NCBI RefSeq assembly: GCF_027596085.1
Contig: NC_072450.1
Span: forward strand, 7,755,403 to 7,819,402
From: Anoplopoma fimbria
Taxonomy: Eukaryota; Chordata; Actinopteri; Perciformes; Anoplopomatidae
Length of the DNA: 64,000 bases
Direction: 5' to 3'
The notes under the pieces are model-generated. The model saw nothing but the letters and a program-made list of their open reading frames with translations. It was not told the origin of the DNA and ran no database searches. Both the position numbers and the translations under genes were made by a program. Positions 11,275 to 59,843 of the stretch are shown here, piece by piece (within the stretch, counting starts at the first letter, position 1; every line of letters begins with the position of its first letter).

Positions 11275-14200
11275 ACATATGAACACAAATTAATAAACAA
11301 AGATATATAATACACTATATCCAAACGGAAGTAGTTTATAGGTTGGTAAATATGGTATAACTGAAATACTGAATTCAAGATAATGCTACGATAATTATCA
11401 CAATTTTAATTTGTCCACTCCATGTTTTCATTTTAAAATATGCCCAGGATTAGGAAACAAATACACTTTTGATCGACAACTAAATATAATAATCAACATC
11501 GAGCTCCCTTTACTGTATTCAGCAGATGGCTGGCAAGACCAGGGACTTGCCTTTGGTTTTGAGCATTTATTCAGTGACAAAAAGCCTAAACTGTACACAC
11601 ACTGCACTGCAACGTACAATGCTAACTTTGTAAACTCACCATCACACACTAGCTAGCTGTTTCTCTCTCGCTCGACCAAACACCAGCTAACGTTACTGGC
11701 CGCCAGTCTTGCAAAACACTGGCAGGCGGATCCCAGTCTTGTCTTGTCACCCCAAAGAATACTATTGCCAACTGTCAGACACTACTGGCCGGTGTGCATG
11801 AAATCTAACCAATGTAAGCTTGTACACTGTACAAACTGGAAATCGAATCGACTCTAGCCAACAGAGCCTAGAAAAAAAGCTGTTTCAGACACACGAGTTA
11901 AAGAGCGAGTCTGTTGACTTAACTCCGCCCATCCATCTGGCTCCTCCACCACTGCTGGGTGATGGAAAGCGGTCGATTACTGTGCTCCGCTTGTAATTTT
12001 TCCAGGGAATGTCGCCACAGAGATTGGCTCAATGCCCATTGTGTTACCTCATTTAGCGATAGATAGTGACTTAACAGACATTTATTTAAATGAAAATCTA
12101 CGAGATTATTACTTTAACTGACTAATCATTTACTCTGTAAAATGTCATTTTCCTAAGTTCAAGGTGACATCTTCAGATATCTTGTTTTGTTTTGACCGAC
12201 ATTCCAAAACCCAAATATATCTAAAATTTACTATCAAATTAGAGAAAGAAGAAAGAGTAAATCCCCATATTAAAGAAGTTAGAACAATAGAATCTTCGGT
12301 TATTTTGCTTGAAGAATTACTAAAATGATGACCTGATTATAAAAAATAGTTGTTGATTGATGTTAAGTGTCCATCAAAGTATTTTATTTTATATTTTATA
12401 TAACAAAAATAGCTTATTTTATGTGTTATTGTAAAAAAAAAAAAAAAAAAAAAACAGTAACAGCTGATTCCTTCAAGGTATCGGTATTGAAATTCAGTCA
12501 CATTCCATTGAGGTAAACTGGGACCTCACTTTTATGTTACATATCAGCATTTGGTGTGAAATTCACTTTGTATTTGGGTGGAAAACATCCATTGGGACTT
12601 TTTAACCACATTAAGTGGCTCATTGTCTAGTGTCTAGTTTAACATCCTCACCTCCATCAGCTTCTTGAACTCTGCAAATAATCCACCTATTGATCCTCGA
12701 TTCCTAACCTGACAAATTAACAAAATCAAGGGAGCAGGCTAACTGCATCCATGCTAGCTAGCAGACCTCACCCATTCAGTCCGACACACACACACACACA
12801 CAAACCACACACACACAAACCACACACACACAGGAGTAATCTCTCACAAATCAAGGACATCGATCACATTGCAAAGCACATCTGTCTGCATCCCCCTTCT
12901 CAGTGCCGACCCAGATTGATTACTCTGACAGGCTTAGGGCGGAGACAAAGACTGTGGGGGGGAGAAAAGAGATGGACCAAATAGGGAAAACAAAAGAAAA
13001 TGTGGTAATGAAAACAGAAAACCAACCAACATAAGGGCACAGTCACAAAAGAGACAGATCCAGCATGTATGCAATCTGTTTTTTGTAGTTGCACATATGT
13101 GACCTGTGTTGGATAGCCACCTACTTACAATGCACCCAAAAGCACTATGATGAAGTGAAGTGCTGTTTATGTAACTTGTGCTTCTAAATTCATGTACACT
13201 GACCCGCATAAAGAGACCGTAGAAGACACTGTGATGCGTTCGCTGCTTTGAGAGGTGAGCAGTGTTCAAACCCTGGATTCAGGATGGACTGAGATTGAAA
13301 GCTGTGCACTTTAAAAGCATGAGGTATGAATGCAAATAACTACTTATGACAGGGCCAAAGCCTGAATGTTAAAAAAAAAAAAAGGTTATATATTTTTTTC
13401 ACTCCAGGTAATAATAAAAAAGAAAAAAAAGATCACTTGAACCGAGGAAATAATGTGGTTCAAAAGCCGATGTTTTTTAAATCCACTGCGCTGAGTGCAT
13501 GAAACAGGCATTACTCTCCGTGCTCCACTTTCATCCACGGTATATTCCTGAAGACTGAATCAATTTAACCTCAGGAGTAGAACCCTCACAGGCATCATCA
13601 GAAAAACTGGGTTGTGCAACAACGCAGTAACATCTTTATCCATAACAAAGGACCCAGCGAGCGTCTCACACATCTGTAGTATAACTGAATGCATTCAACA
13701 CACAGGGACAGATATCCGTTTAAACCAGAGCAGCATGTAGACCCGTACATATGAAGATCCGTAACACACCATAATTGCATTACATTAAACAACAACTCAA
13801 CAGAATGTGCAGAAAGCGTTGCCGTTCATGCAGTAAACGTGACACTGAGGAAAAGCCCCGGCACGTCAAATGCTGATTGATATGGATTTTGTAATGGTGA
13901 CTGATAAAGGCAACAATGCTTAGTTGGGATAAGGAAAGACAAATCTATTGCTACAACAGAGAGCAATTTCTTTACACAGGCTTTCCACCCTTTGCTGAGA
14001 CGGAAAACCAAGAGGTTTCATAACCAAGGGCGGCTGATAAAACCTCTGAGGCTCAAGTGCAATCAAATACTGCACAAAGCTCTCAGGCAATGCACTAAAA
14101 AACTAAAATCTGCATCTGATCTACATTAAAATACATAAAAATAATCATAGGATACAGTACTTGTGCATGCTTTTTCTTATTCAAGTAAGTCCAGTAGGAT

Positions 14201-17200
14201 TACCTTGAGGCTATAGCAGAATATGTTCAATCTAGTGTATCTTGCAATGTTAAGAGATCCTTGAACAACACCTTAGATATGCAGCTGGATTGCACAAAAG
14301 ATGTATCACTTTTTATTGTTATCCGTTACGCTGTGAAGATGGCCTGATAACACAATAACCTCCATGACAAAGGTAACACTTCATTCTCTCATAATAGCCT
14401 TTTATGTGATTAATCTGTATATGACTGAAAAATGTAAGTTGTTTTCTACTGAAGCTGTAGTTGAGGTAAAAGTCGGGAATTGCTGTTTTGACATATTGAT
14501 GACCGGATTAAGTCCAAAATGGACATTATTTTATCAAAATTTGAATTTTCTGATACATTTCAGAAGATAGAACCAAACGTCCCTGTGAACCAACACAAAG
14601 AAGGGTGTTATGGGTAACTGCAGGTCACAAAGGCTCACAGGGAAGCCAATGTGCACGCCTCCAAAATCTCAACAACGTCTTTTTGTCAAGCAAGCTGATC
14701 GTACGTACAAGTGTAAAAGAAAAAGACAAAGAAAACCGCTCCAAACACCCCTTGTGCACATTCTCCTACATGCAGCCACGAGAAGCATGTTTCAACCTGT
14801 CTGCATACACGGATCTGCTCACACATTATTATGCGTACAGTCCACAAAGTCATACATTTCGGGGGTACGCAGGCAGATGATGAAATGTACGCAGCCGTGG
14901 GGATGCAGAATGCATAATTTGGGCTCTATAAAAGTACAGCGGTCAAAAATAGGTAACAGCGCGTCCTTTCTGTTATGAAAAAAATACCATTTTCATAACA
15001 ATAGGGCAAAATACTCTATTGGTTACAGACTAATTTAGTTTCCAGTGAATGCAATTCAGCATGCAGGAGTGTTGTCAGTGAATCTGTAAGGACAAGCACA
15101 TCTAGTATGGCTAAGTTTATTGCTCGGGGCTCCCTCTTGCTCCCGTGCCTCTGTGCTCCTCTCTCCTCTCTCTTCTCCTCTCCCCATTAACCGGCTGACA
15201 GATCAGTAATAAACACAGCCTGTCACCTTCAAGGCCTGCCTCTCATTTACTAGAGAACACATGAAACCCTGCTCTCTTGTACCCTCTCTATCTATCTCTC
15301 TCTCTCTCTCTTTCTCCCTCTCTCTTCCCCTTCATCCGCTGAGCTCATTGGAGCTGAAACCTGATTTTTGGCCCCGGCCGCCTCCGAGGCATAAAATTCT
15401 CCTCTGCACCCAGATAGTCCTGGGAAAAAAAAAAAGGCATGAATATTAAATGGCAAATCCATGAATAAATAATCAAAAAAAAAAAAAAAAAAAAAAAAAA
15501 AGGACTTCCGTCGCTCTAACCTCTTTCTGTCTCCCAGCAGTGGATGACAGAGGAAGAGTGCAGGGGAGAAATAGAGGGGACCAAAAAAAAAAAAAAAAAT
15601 GAAAAGAAAATCATGACCACCTCAGGAGAGAAGGTGGACGTTTGTTAGGTAATTGGCTCTCTCTATTTGCAATCCCATGGTGCTGCAATTTCACACATAA
15701 AAACAAAGAGGTAATCACAAGGTAACAGTGCAGCCGATGGTTAGTGGAGCAAAAATCAAATGCAATATTCTCACTATGAATATATTGTGTTATTTCCATA
15801 TGTGGTGCAACCTGAGGGATAGAAGCCAATCATATTGCAACAGCTCTATAATGTATGAGTTCAAGATGCAAATGATATTGGAAAGAGAGCTGGTAAATGC
15901 AACGTGTGCAGGGGATATGATGTTGAATGCATAACGAACAAATAAAGAGAATCATTTATATGTGATGTATACTCACTAGTCCCTTGGCAAGTCACTCTTA
16001 CACAGGAACAAGTAAATATAGATTGTATAGCTTCGAGCTATTCCCATAAGGGTGTTTAATATGTATTGTACTGGATTTCAGTGGCCTATATTTTTTTAAC
16101 AGAGCACATGGAGACAAATCATGAGACTTCATGCTGTAGCTATTAATGTTGCTGCTGTATTTACATGTGTTTGTGTGGGTTTAAGCTACATACATGTTCT
16201 GTAAACTACTGCCCCATTGTCATCCATTAATCATTAGCGTGATGAGATAAATTAATTGAAAAAATGGAATTTTACTGCATTAGAGCTCTAGAATAGTATT
16301 TAAAAAGGTACAACCTTTAGTTTCTAACACATCAGACCCTTTTTTATACTGGTTATGGCAGCCATTTTTTAACTGCCACTCTATAAGGTCTTTTCCATTG
16401 TTACTGGTTGAGTGATTCCCACATTCCAAGTCCAAATTGTCTTCGCATGCACAAGGGAAATGAAGTGTGCATGTGATTTAATGTAATTCTATGTAAATTA
16501 TCTGTCTCCCTGCTTGATGTTGACTCTCAGAGCTACATTAAGTCACTGCTTATGCAAACCCAACATTTCCTACTGATGCTGCTTCACATTAAAAGCATTC
16601 AACTGGTGAAAGAATTGGATGGCTTTTATTGTGACGCTGTTACAGTAAACGGAATGTAGGTGGAATCCATCTGTATTTGTGTGGAAATCACATCATGGTT
16701 GCTTGTGGCATCATGAAAAAATTGCCTATTATTGACTGAATTACTTATAAAAACAGCATTTTGTAATAGTTTGTTTGGCTGAATTGTAATCAGATACACA
16801 GATGCATCTTGGATATTGTATTTCTGACGAAGCAGCTGCTCAAAAAGTGATCGCTGCACTCGCTGTTACCACCAGTAACCAAAGGCATCACCAAATCAAC
16901 CAGGACTGAAGTCTTAAGTATAATTCATTTAAGGCCATTAATGGCCATCCAGGACGGTGAGAACATTTCACGTACACAATCATGTAACGATGATAAACAC
17001 TGACCAGATTGCAAACTTACTGAGCTCACAAGACATGAGCAGTTATGGCTTTATTTTGTTGTGGCTTTCTTCCAGAGATAACGTAGAAGAGAAGAGAAAT
17101 TAACAATGTCCTCGAGTTTGACGGTGGTAAATTGGAGCACTTGGTTTATAATTACGCAGCCCATTGTTTTCTCTGAGCGCTACAAAATACTACTAACAGC

Positions 17201-19350
17201 GTGTACATTTAAGCAATTTGTTTTTGTCGGTGACAGCAACATCCAACTGGCAAAACACCTTCATTTGGCGAACCTCTTTATAGTTATTTTTTTAATGATA
17301 ATTGATTTAAATAATAATCCAACCCAAAATTAGACAGAGTTGGCTGTTGAGGCTGTCCATCTGTAAAAAGTAAGGGAATTTTTTCCATTTTGAATGGTAT
17401 CTAATACTATCCAACACATCTAGAGTACATATTTATTTCCATGCTCAACAACTACACACGGCATTACATTTTACAATAATGTAAAACTGGAAGAGCCAAA
17501 CTGTTGGAGAATTACCAATGATTATATACTTTGCAAAAACCTGGTTAAGCGTGGGAAAATTCCAAAAAACGTTCTCTATTGATAACTGTTTTTATGGCAG
17601 TTCAAACAAAGCTGAATTCTGCTGCACATGAGAATAGATATTCTTAACAAGTGGAAGAAAATGATGTTGGCGCCCTGGGCGTAAGACTTAGTCGACCTTG
17701 AGGTCCTTTGAAATGACTCTGGTCTCCAGTGATTCTGAGATTATCCATATGTCAATGACTTGAGCTAGTAGAGATAAAAAGACCTCATCATGACCTGAAG
17801 TCGGGGCGGAATTTCTCATCTTAGTAATTATACCCATGACTTCCTTTCCCCGTAGTTAGATCAAACCTCAGCAAAAAAAAAAAAAAAAAAAAAGAGCTCT
17901 TTTGTATCTGCTGGAGAGCCATCAGAGTGACTAATCTTTATAGAAAAAGATAAGCCAGTACTCACTCACAAAGCACTCACTGAATTCATATGTAATATCT
18001 CAAGAGTTATACGTTCTGCACCGGGCTGAGTGAAGAGCATTGAATGACCTTTTCTGTTTTAAAAGCTAGTAAAGGACATTCTGTTTTGTTTCTATAATGG
18101 ATGAATCTTTATAGAACAAATGCACACTACACGGCAGAATTTGTTCTAATCGTGATAACATTTTCAGCCGTATCTACTAGAACTACTTTGAAGCCTGCTG
18201 ATATATCCCAAGATGGAACAAAAGGCATCGGATGCCTTGAGCTTATCAACCGCATTGTGAATACTTGAACTGTTGCTCTTCTTTGACTAATTCAGTGCTG
18301 TAGTCAGTTGAATATGGGAGTGCTTGTACAAGAGATTTGCACGTTTTTTCCTTCTATTCTTTCTGGTTGAGCACTCTTTAAACAAGGCTTAAAGCCATTT
18401 GATTCACTCATGGAACATTACTCTGGGTATCCACCCTTCATGCTTGGAAGCAATAGGATTTTAATTCTTCCGAGGCATCATAAGAGGAAGGTCAAACATA
18501 ATTCTCAGGTTACCTAATGCTTTGTGCTGCAGAACAGCAAAGACAGCAGCTTCAGGCTGGTTCAGCAGTGAACAGTCGGCCAATTTAAGTCGAGATGGAC
18601 GGTGATTAAAAGTTCTACAGATGCTTGGCGGGATTGAAAGTTAAGCTGAGGGGATGGAACATAAATGGCTTATGTAGGAAACTCCCTTCCTCACCAAAGG
18701 AGCTGCCGTTACACATTGAATTGATTACAATATAGTCTGAGCTCACATATCTGCCAGACTACTGGATCTTGTTCACATCCTAGTCATTAAAATCCAACGT
18801 GTTTGGTGGCTAATTGTGATGCCTCCTACTGGTTTGAGGTTTATTACGAGGCCAAGAGATTTGACTCATGAATCCCTGCATGCTACAAGGTAATGAATTG
18901 CCCACTGTAACCATGGCAAACTATTTTCGGTTGAGAATCAGTTATGGCCTGAAGTGGGTAATTATATTTTATATCATTTAATGTGATTGTATCTTTAGGA
19001 TCAGCTGAAAAGGTCCAGTCATTTTGGCCATTTTAATAGAAAAGTAAAACTATTCATTGGGAAAAAGAAAAAAAAAAAATGCTATTTTTGGGGGAGAGCA
19101 AGTTTGGTTTGGCATTTTGAATTAGAGCTAACGGACACTAAATGGAGAGATATGTTTTAGTGGTATATGATTTAAGTTTCAGTTTTACCATTTGGCTGTG
19201 TACACATCATACTGGAGGATGTCAGGCTATTAAACACATATGGAAAGCGAGGGCTGGCTATAAGGAGGAGAAAAAGGAAATGTGGATTCATGTCAGAGAG
19301 CCAAATAGCTTTCAACACATCCAGACTGACCTTCAGCTCACACAGAAGCG

Positions 19351-19381
<31 letters not shown>

Positions 19382-22300
19382 CGATACAAATGTTCACAGG
19401 ATGGGACCATAAACCATAATGCACATCCCTCATTACAGGGAGTGAGCCTTGGCCGCATGCCATTTTAAATGTCACAGACTCCTCCACAGGGTAATAACTG
19501 ATCAACCTGCATCGAGCAAAGCCTAACATATTATCTACAGAGCCAACTGTAAAGCTGTCTGGAGGAAGAGGCAGCATCACTTTATTTGATAATTGCCAAA
19601 CGCTTCCAATAATGTTTATCCATATGTGGGTGTTCCAGCTTCTATGCTGTAATATGCAATATTACTACACTGCCAGGAAAGCAAAGCGTCTGCTGGAACT
19701 GCCGACCCTACAAGAAACAAAACAAGCTAGACTGCAGCATCATGCAGCTCTCAGCTCATTTGTTTGGCTCGCCAGTCAGACAAATCAAAACAATTCAAAT
19801 TCATATCACAAAAGAAAACGCAAGCAGCTGCACATTATCAAGCACAATGTGCGGAAAAGCCAAAGTAAAAAAAAGTGAAGAGAAAAAAACTAACTTTAGC
19901 AAACCACTTAGACCCTAAAGAAATGTTCATCATTGATGGCAAACAGATTAATGATGAATGTAATTTAAGTAATGCTGACTTCAACGGATGGGGATTATAG
20001 CAGTTATGTTCAAGCATTTCACCTGTGTGTATATCTTAAATTGACCCAGGGAAGAGTAGCTGTTTCCAAGGTAACAGCTAATGGAGATGCAAATAAATAA
20101 ATAAATAAATAAAGCCAGGACTAAAATTCCCGCTCTCATTTGACAACATGATATTTTGTAATGCCAAGGCTCGTTAGTTCGTCACCAGCTAATATTTATC
20201 AAGGCTCCCACTTTTCCACAACATGACTGCAGAATTTGCTTAATGAAAGAATCAATCTCTGCAGCCACACAATGCAATTTCTACGCATGTTTTTTACCCT
20301 ATCTACAAAATGAATGTTTAACACGCTAATGAAAAAAAACAACGACAATTGTGCATGTTACGTAATAAAGCCCAGAGTCTGCTGAGAGGAATGGAACTGC
20401 AGCCCTTTTTCTCGCTCATTCTGATGAGGCATGAGATGGCCGGCAATGCCAGCGACAAGAGGATCTTGTCCATGTAAGCTGCTGGGGGAGCAAAAAATAC
20501 TTGTGCTAAGCCCCCCAGAGTAAGATGAGCGGCAATGCCTTGACCCGTGAGATGCTGCGGGAATTGAGGTGGAAGAGCCGGGGCGAGAGAGCAAGAGAGT
20601 GAGATAGTGAAAAGCTCGCTGGTGACAGCAGAATGAGACTGGTTGAGACAGGCTGGCCTGTGTAGGTCCAGTGGGTCAGGATAACCGATCCAGATACAAG
20701 GCTAATGTGAGCAGCGGGGAGCGTGTTGTGATCTATGTATACTACGTGACGAGAATGTATGCACAACTGCACACATGGACAGAATGAAGACAGGTGGTAT
20801 GGAGGGTATGGCGGGTATTCTAAATAGCCTACTTCATTAATACATTTGATGCATAATTCATTTTCAATTTTGCACATTTGTGATATTCTGATTTATTTGA
20901 TGGGACCCCATTACCAAAAGCATTTGACAGGTTCTTGAATAACATGTTGTCCTACACCCAATGTGGTATGTAGAGAACGATCAGCTGGTGTCAGTGTTCA
21001 TTTTCGAGGGTAAATCAATGATCTTTATTGTGAATTTCTTACTCTGTGTAAGAATTGTGGGTTGTTAATGTCCGGATATTAACTGTTAGTTTAGCTAAAT
21101 TAAGAACAGCAGTCAGACGGCTGCTGTACTAAACAGTTGTGTGATAGTGTTGGTGTATGTTTGTCTGAGAATAAGTATTTCAAATGCAATATGTAAGAGC
21201 CACAGCTGGAATAAAGCTGGAAGACTGTATTGTACCATTACACCTCTTAGCAGGTTATGACATGAAAAATGCCACTGGTTCAGAATAAAAGGTAACCTCT
21301 TTAAAAGATACTGCTAGTATGATGTCTCTGTGGATGATAGAAATGCAAGGTCATCAAAACAAACCCACACAGAAAAGGCTTACCTAAGTGTTTCTCTTTT
21401 TTTCTGACACAGCATTTAATCTTTTTTTTTTCTTTTTTTAAGAAAACAAAGCCGCAAAGCTCAATATTTGTCCCTTAAGTGAGAATATGAGTTATCACAA
21501 CTGAACTGGAAAAAGAACCAGGCTGCAGTTACTGTGTACAATGAATTATAAAGACTATTAATGGTTACAAATTGCAAAGGGCAAGTTCAACAAATGATAT
21601 CTATTTCACCACCGACAGAAAAAGTAAGATGCTGATTCATAAAACCACAAGCTACTGTAGGTCTAAATAATGTAAGTCCAGATTTTCCCTACAGCGATAT
21701 GTGCCTACAACAGCAAACCTGCCCGGAACAATGTGTCAGCATGTTTCACCAGGCTCAGCCTTTTATTCAAGACCATGTTATACACAGTTAGAATAAAAGG
21801 TATAAACAATTCAAGACAGAGAGGATGACTATAACAGCATCATCTTCTGAAACCTTCTATATCAGTGAAACTAAAACATATTTCTCAAGACCTGCTAAAA
21901 TCTAATACAACAAGCATTTCATTTCATTTTTTTTTTCAATTGTCAGGTCAGGGCTAAACCTCTAAACCCTATTTAAATGCTCATAATATTTACAAAAATG
22001 GAGACACGGTCATCAAATCCGTGTTAGTAAGACACAGCTCCTGCTACATTTTACCTTAAGCCTCTCACAAAAGGTAAAAGCCTTCTCTATCAATCTGTAA
22101 AGATCTGAAAGAGGCACAGCTGCATAAACAATCCTCTCAAGTCTTTAGAGGGGTTTTTGAAATATTAACAAAAGAGCTTGCAGGTACATCATTTTGCAGC
22201 AGCAGCTATGGCAGCGGAGGGAAAATGTGTTTGAGTCCTATTATAAATCACACAATACAGCAACGGCATCGCACATCCAGGCCTGGCTTGTCCCCCAGGC

Positions 22301-22601
22301 AACCTGACAGCAGAATCCCGTCTCCACAGATGGCTCTCAGAGAGGATCCGTACATGCGTGTGTGGGAGAACGATTTGTGTGTTTTTAATTTTTTCGTTTT
22401 ATTAATGAACATGTAGCAATCAGAGCCTGTGCATGGCATTATCATTCTGTTGCAGGTCGGTTTATGCACGCGTGTGTGCATACTAATGCAGAGGAGGAAG
22501 CTGATAAAAAAAAAAAAAAAAAAGTATAATAATATTTTTTTTTAAAAATAGGCCAATTTCATCCACTCCACTTCCCATTACATGAAAGATGTAGGACTTA
22601 C

Positions 22602-54707
<32,106 letters not shown>

Positions 54708-54714
54708 GTTTGAC

Positions 54715-54915
54715 AACTAAAAAAAAGAAAAAAAGACCAAAATGCTGCAGCTGTAATGTGTCGAACCGAAAGCTGATTTCATGTGTTTCCAGTCGGAGAC
54801 ATAACACATGCGCACACATTGAAGGTAACTGCGTGGCAGCAGGGAATCCATTCCGGAGGGAAACCCGTGTTGTCGATTAAGGTTCCGCCCCTCAACTGTT
54901 AGTACGATTTTCAAT
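54715..54915 (-). promoter_or_regulatory. trip4: Candidate trip4 promoter, TATA-less
   Basis: Just upstream of the trip4 start codon, in sense orientation, there is an Sp1-like GGGGCGG element near 54885-54892, an ETS-like core (CCGGAA) near 54852-54857, and an NRF1-like TGCGCATG near 54808-54815. No TATA box stands out. This is the usual make-up of a housekeeping promoter. Motif calls are by eye; the transcription start is not known. Confidence 0.4.
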
Positions 54916-56116
54916 CATTTGATAAAAGCTGAGACAGTTAAGACATAACTAAAAATAATATTTGAAGAAGGAATATGCTTTAAATGAATGTAATATAATT
55001 TCTACATGAAACTGTACAAATGTGTTTTACCAGTGAAGGTGTATAAATGGGTGTACTTGTTAAGTTCAGTCACTAGGTGGCAGTTTTGTAATGCAGTGAG
55101 ATGATGTGCATTCAAATTGGACTTTACAGTACAGTTATTTGTATGACTTCCTCCATAATAAGGTGGTATTTTCTACACTGGAAATCGAAATGTCTACTGT
55201 CTGTAGTGAAAACACCTTTCCTAGGCTTCTACTTTTCTTTTAAATGTCCAGACACTTTGTTCTTCTACTACACTACAATATTGTACTCTTTACTTGACTA
55301 CATTTATTTGACTGCTTTAGCTACTTACACACATTATGTTAATACAAAAAAATAATCAACTAATATATTATGATATATCATTATGGGTTAAGCCATCCAG
55401 CAGTCTATAAAGTAACTAAAATTAGCTCCACATTTACCAGCTGCAACATTAAAGTATTGCAGAAATGAATGTGTCAATTATTATAATCCAATAGTATAAT
55501 ATTCATTATTGGCAACAGGCCTTTCTGCATAATGAGTATTTTTACTTGTGGTACTTAAAGTGTATTTTGTTGCCAACACTTGCTCTTTGTATTTTGTGTG
55601 TATGTGTATATACACACATACACACACATACATATACATACATATAAACACACAGGCAAGTAATTAAAAGCAGCAAATGTTCTTTCTGAGATGTTGTGTG
55701 TCAATTATTAGATTCCCTATACTTTAGTGACAGCAAACATTTATTCATACAATGGGGAAAGTGATTTGCACTCTAATTCATTTAAATATGGATTTCTTGT
55801 CTCAAGGCTATATTTTCTGTAACTGGTTGGAACAACTTGCTCATTGCAATTTTTCATTCAGTCTTGCAAAATTAGATGTAGGCAATCTGATGACTCATCT
55901 TCCTCCACATAATACTACAGGAGTACTTTTGTGTTTTTTTTTGTCTTTTTCTGGCTGGATGTCAAACAGCCTGTCAAATCAGATCCTCTCTGTTGTGTTT
56001 TAATTTGACAGTGCAAAGGTCGAGGTTATAGTCCGAATAAGAAAATGTGGATTGAGCAACAGTGTATTTATATTGGTATGCAAAGCGTAGTTTTGTACAG
56101 AAACAAAATCTCATTT

Positions 56117-56287
56117 TTTAAGATTATTTATTTGGCATTCTTGCCTTTATTTGACAGAAAACAGAGTAGAAAAAGGGGGAGTGAGAGCGGGGTGTGAATT
56201 GCAACAAAGGCCTCATAGCTGGAATCAAACCCCAGACGTTGAGGCTGTATTGCATGCTTTGTAACCACTGGGCTGCTGAGGCATCCA
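56117..56287 (-). mobile_element. tRNA-derived SINE, minus orientation
   Basis: On the minus strand: GATGCCTCAGCAGCCCAGTG then GTTACAAAGC (A-box region), GGGTTTGATTCCAGC (B box), GTTGCAATTCACACCCCGCT, and a tail complementary to AGATTATTTATTTGGCATTC. Same family as 11139-11274 but longer and better kept. Confidence 0.75.
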
Positions 56288-56938
56288 ACGAACAGAACAT
56301 CATAAATTTGAATTATCCGACATGAGAAGCAGACTATTTTGACTTCACAGTGATTCTTTAATTTTCATTAAAATAAGCAAGAAGCAATAACTAGAATAAA
56401 CATGGTTTTGCTTCTGACAATATAATTTGTATTTATAGAAAAGCAACTAACAACATCACATAGATGGATTAATGCAACAAACACATTTCAATACAAGATA
56501 CTGTAGCTACAATGTTTTGTATAAGGAGTAGATCTTAGTTAGAAATTAGATGCATTTGAATAACCAATTCTACACAATAAACATCACATAACAAACCACA
56601 GTTGCATCCAATTAGTAAGTATTTCTTAGTAATTTCAAAACAGTACAAGAGGATAAAATGTTTCTGTTTTCCTTTAATATGCCATTAGGGTTGTCTAATA
56701 ATAAAAGGCAAGGACTCGTCATTTTCACCAATATCAGGTAATGCATAAATTAAACTATTTATGCATTACATACACTTTGACCAAAGTCCTCAATTTGACT
56801 TAGTATTGTTAATTTTCTGGTGATATAAAAGTCCAGTACAGCAGCCTTAACTGTATTACCGCTATATGAGTTTAGAAATGGTTACTCTGTGTTAGAAGAG
56901 AGAGTTAAAGGCTTTTATTTTTGTGTCCTATAAAGACC

Positions 56939-59387
<2,449 letters not shown>

Positions 59388-59787
59388 CTATTAAGTGGAG
59401 TGAAAATAATTGAAATGACACTGTTGGCTGGGCCCCATGATTATCTGCAGAAGTTAGATGTTATGTATGCAATCAAACACACTTTTCCATTCTTAAAAAT
59501 TGTTTTGTTAGAATATGCAAAATATGAAGAGCGCATTTTTCGCGGATTTGTATAATAAATACTCTTTTTTTTTATCCCATGCAAGTATTTCCAGTTGCAT
59601 TGTTGTCAGTTCTTTTCTGTTGCATTATAATTCAAATTTGGCCTCATTTCAAATTGGCTACTCTTCCACAATGGGTTACTGAACTGTAGCCAATTGTGAA
59701 GGAGAATTCAGCAAAAATGTGATTTGTGTGTGAATTATTGAAGCTTATCATGTGTCACAGTCACTGGCTACATTACCTGAGAAGGTA

Positions 59788-59843
59788 CAAGCACAGAAAG
59801 ACACAGGTATTTTTAAAGATACCTGTGTGTCTTTCTGTGCTTG
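59788..59843. other. Near-perfect 56-nt hairpin
   Basis: CAAGCACAGAAAGACA and CAGGTAT on the left arm pair with ATACCTG and TGTCTTTCTGTGCTTG on the right arm: 23 base pairs with one 2-nt bulge and a loop of 8 (TTTTAAAG). Confidence 0.85.

Larger units (their letters stand above)
1..22601. other. Non-coding: trip4 terminal intron or 3' flank
   Basis: No coding exon can be assigned with confidence. Beyond the repeats listed separately, the sequence is mostly AT-rich, unique-looking DNA with short homopolymer runs (poly-A at 12434-12454, 15477-15501 and 17873-17893). More GC-balanced stretches at about 8990-9440, 15110-15470 and 20350-20700 are free of recognised repeats and could be regulatory. 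An open AG...GT-bounded segment at 8155-8330 on the plus strand is discussed as a finding. The missing last trip4 exon should lie here or further left. Confidence 0.6.
54708..56938. other. Intergenic, trip4 start to chrna7 stop
   Basis: 2.2 kb in a head-to-tail arrangement: the chrna7 3' end lies upstream of the trip4 promoter on the same strand. It holds the promoter candidate, a TATG/CA-rich patch at 55597-55655, a SINE at 56117-56287, and otherwise AT-rich sequence that must include the chrna7 3' UTR. No other gene is seen. Confidence 0.7.
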
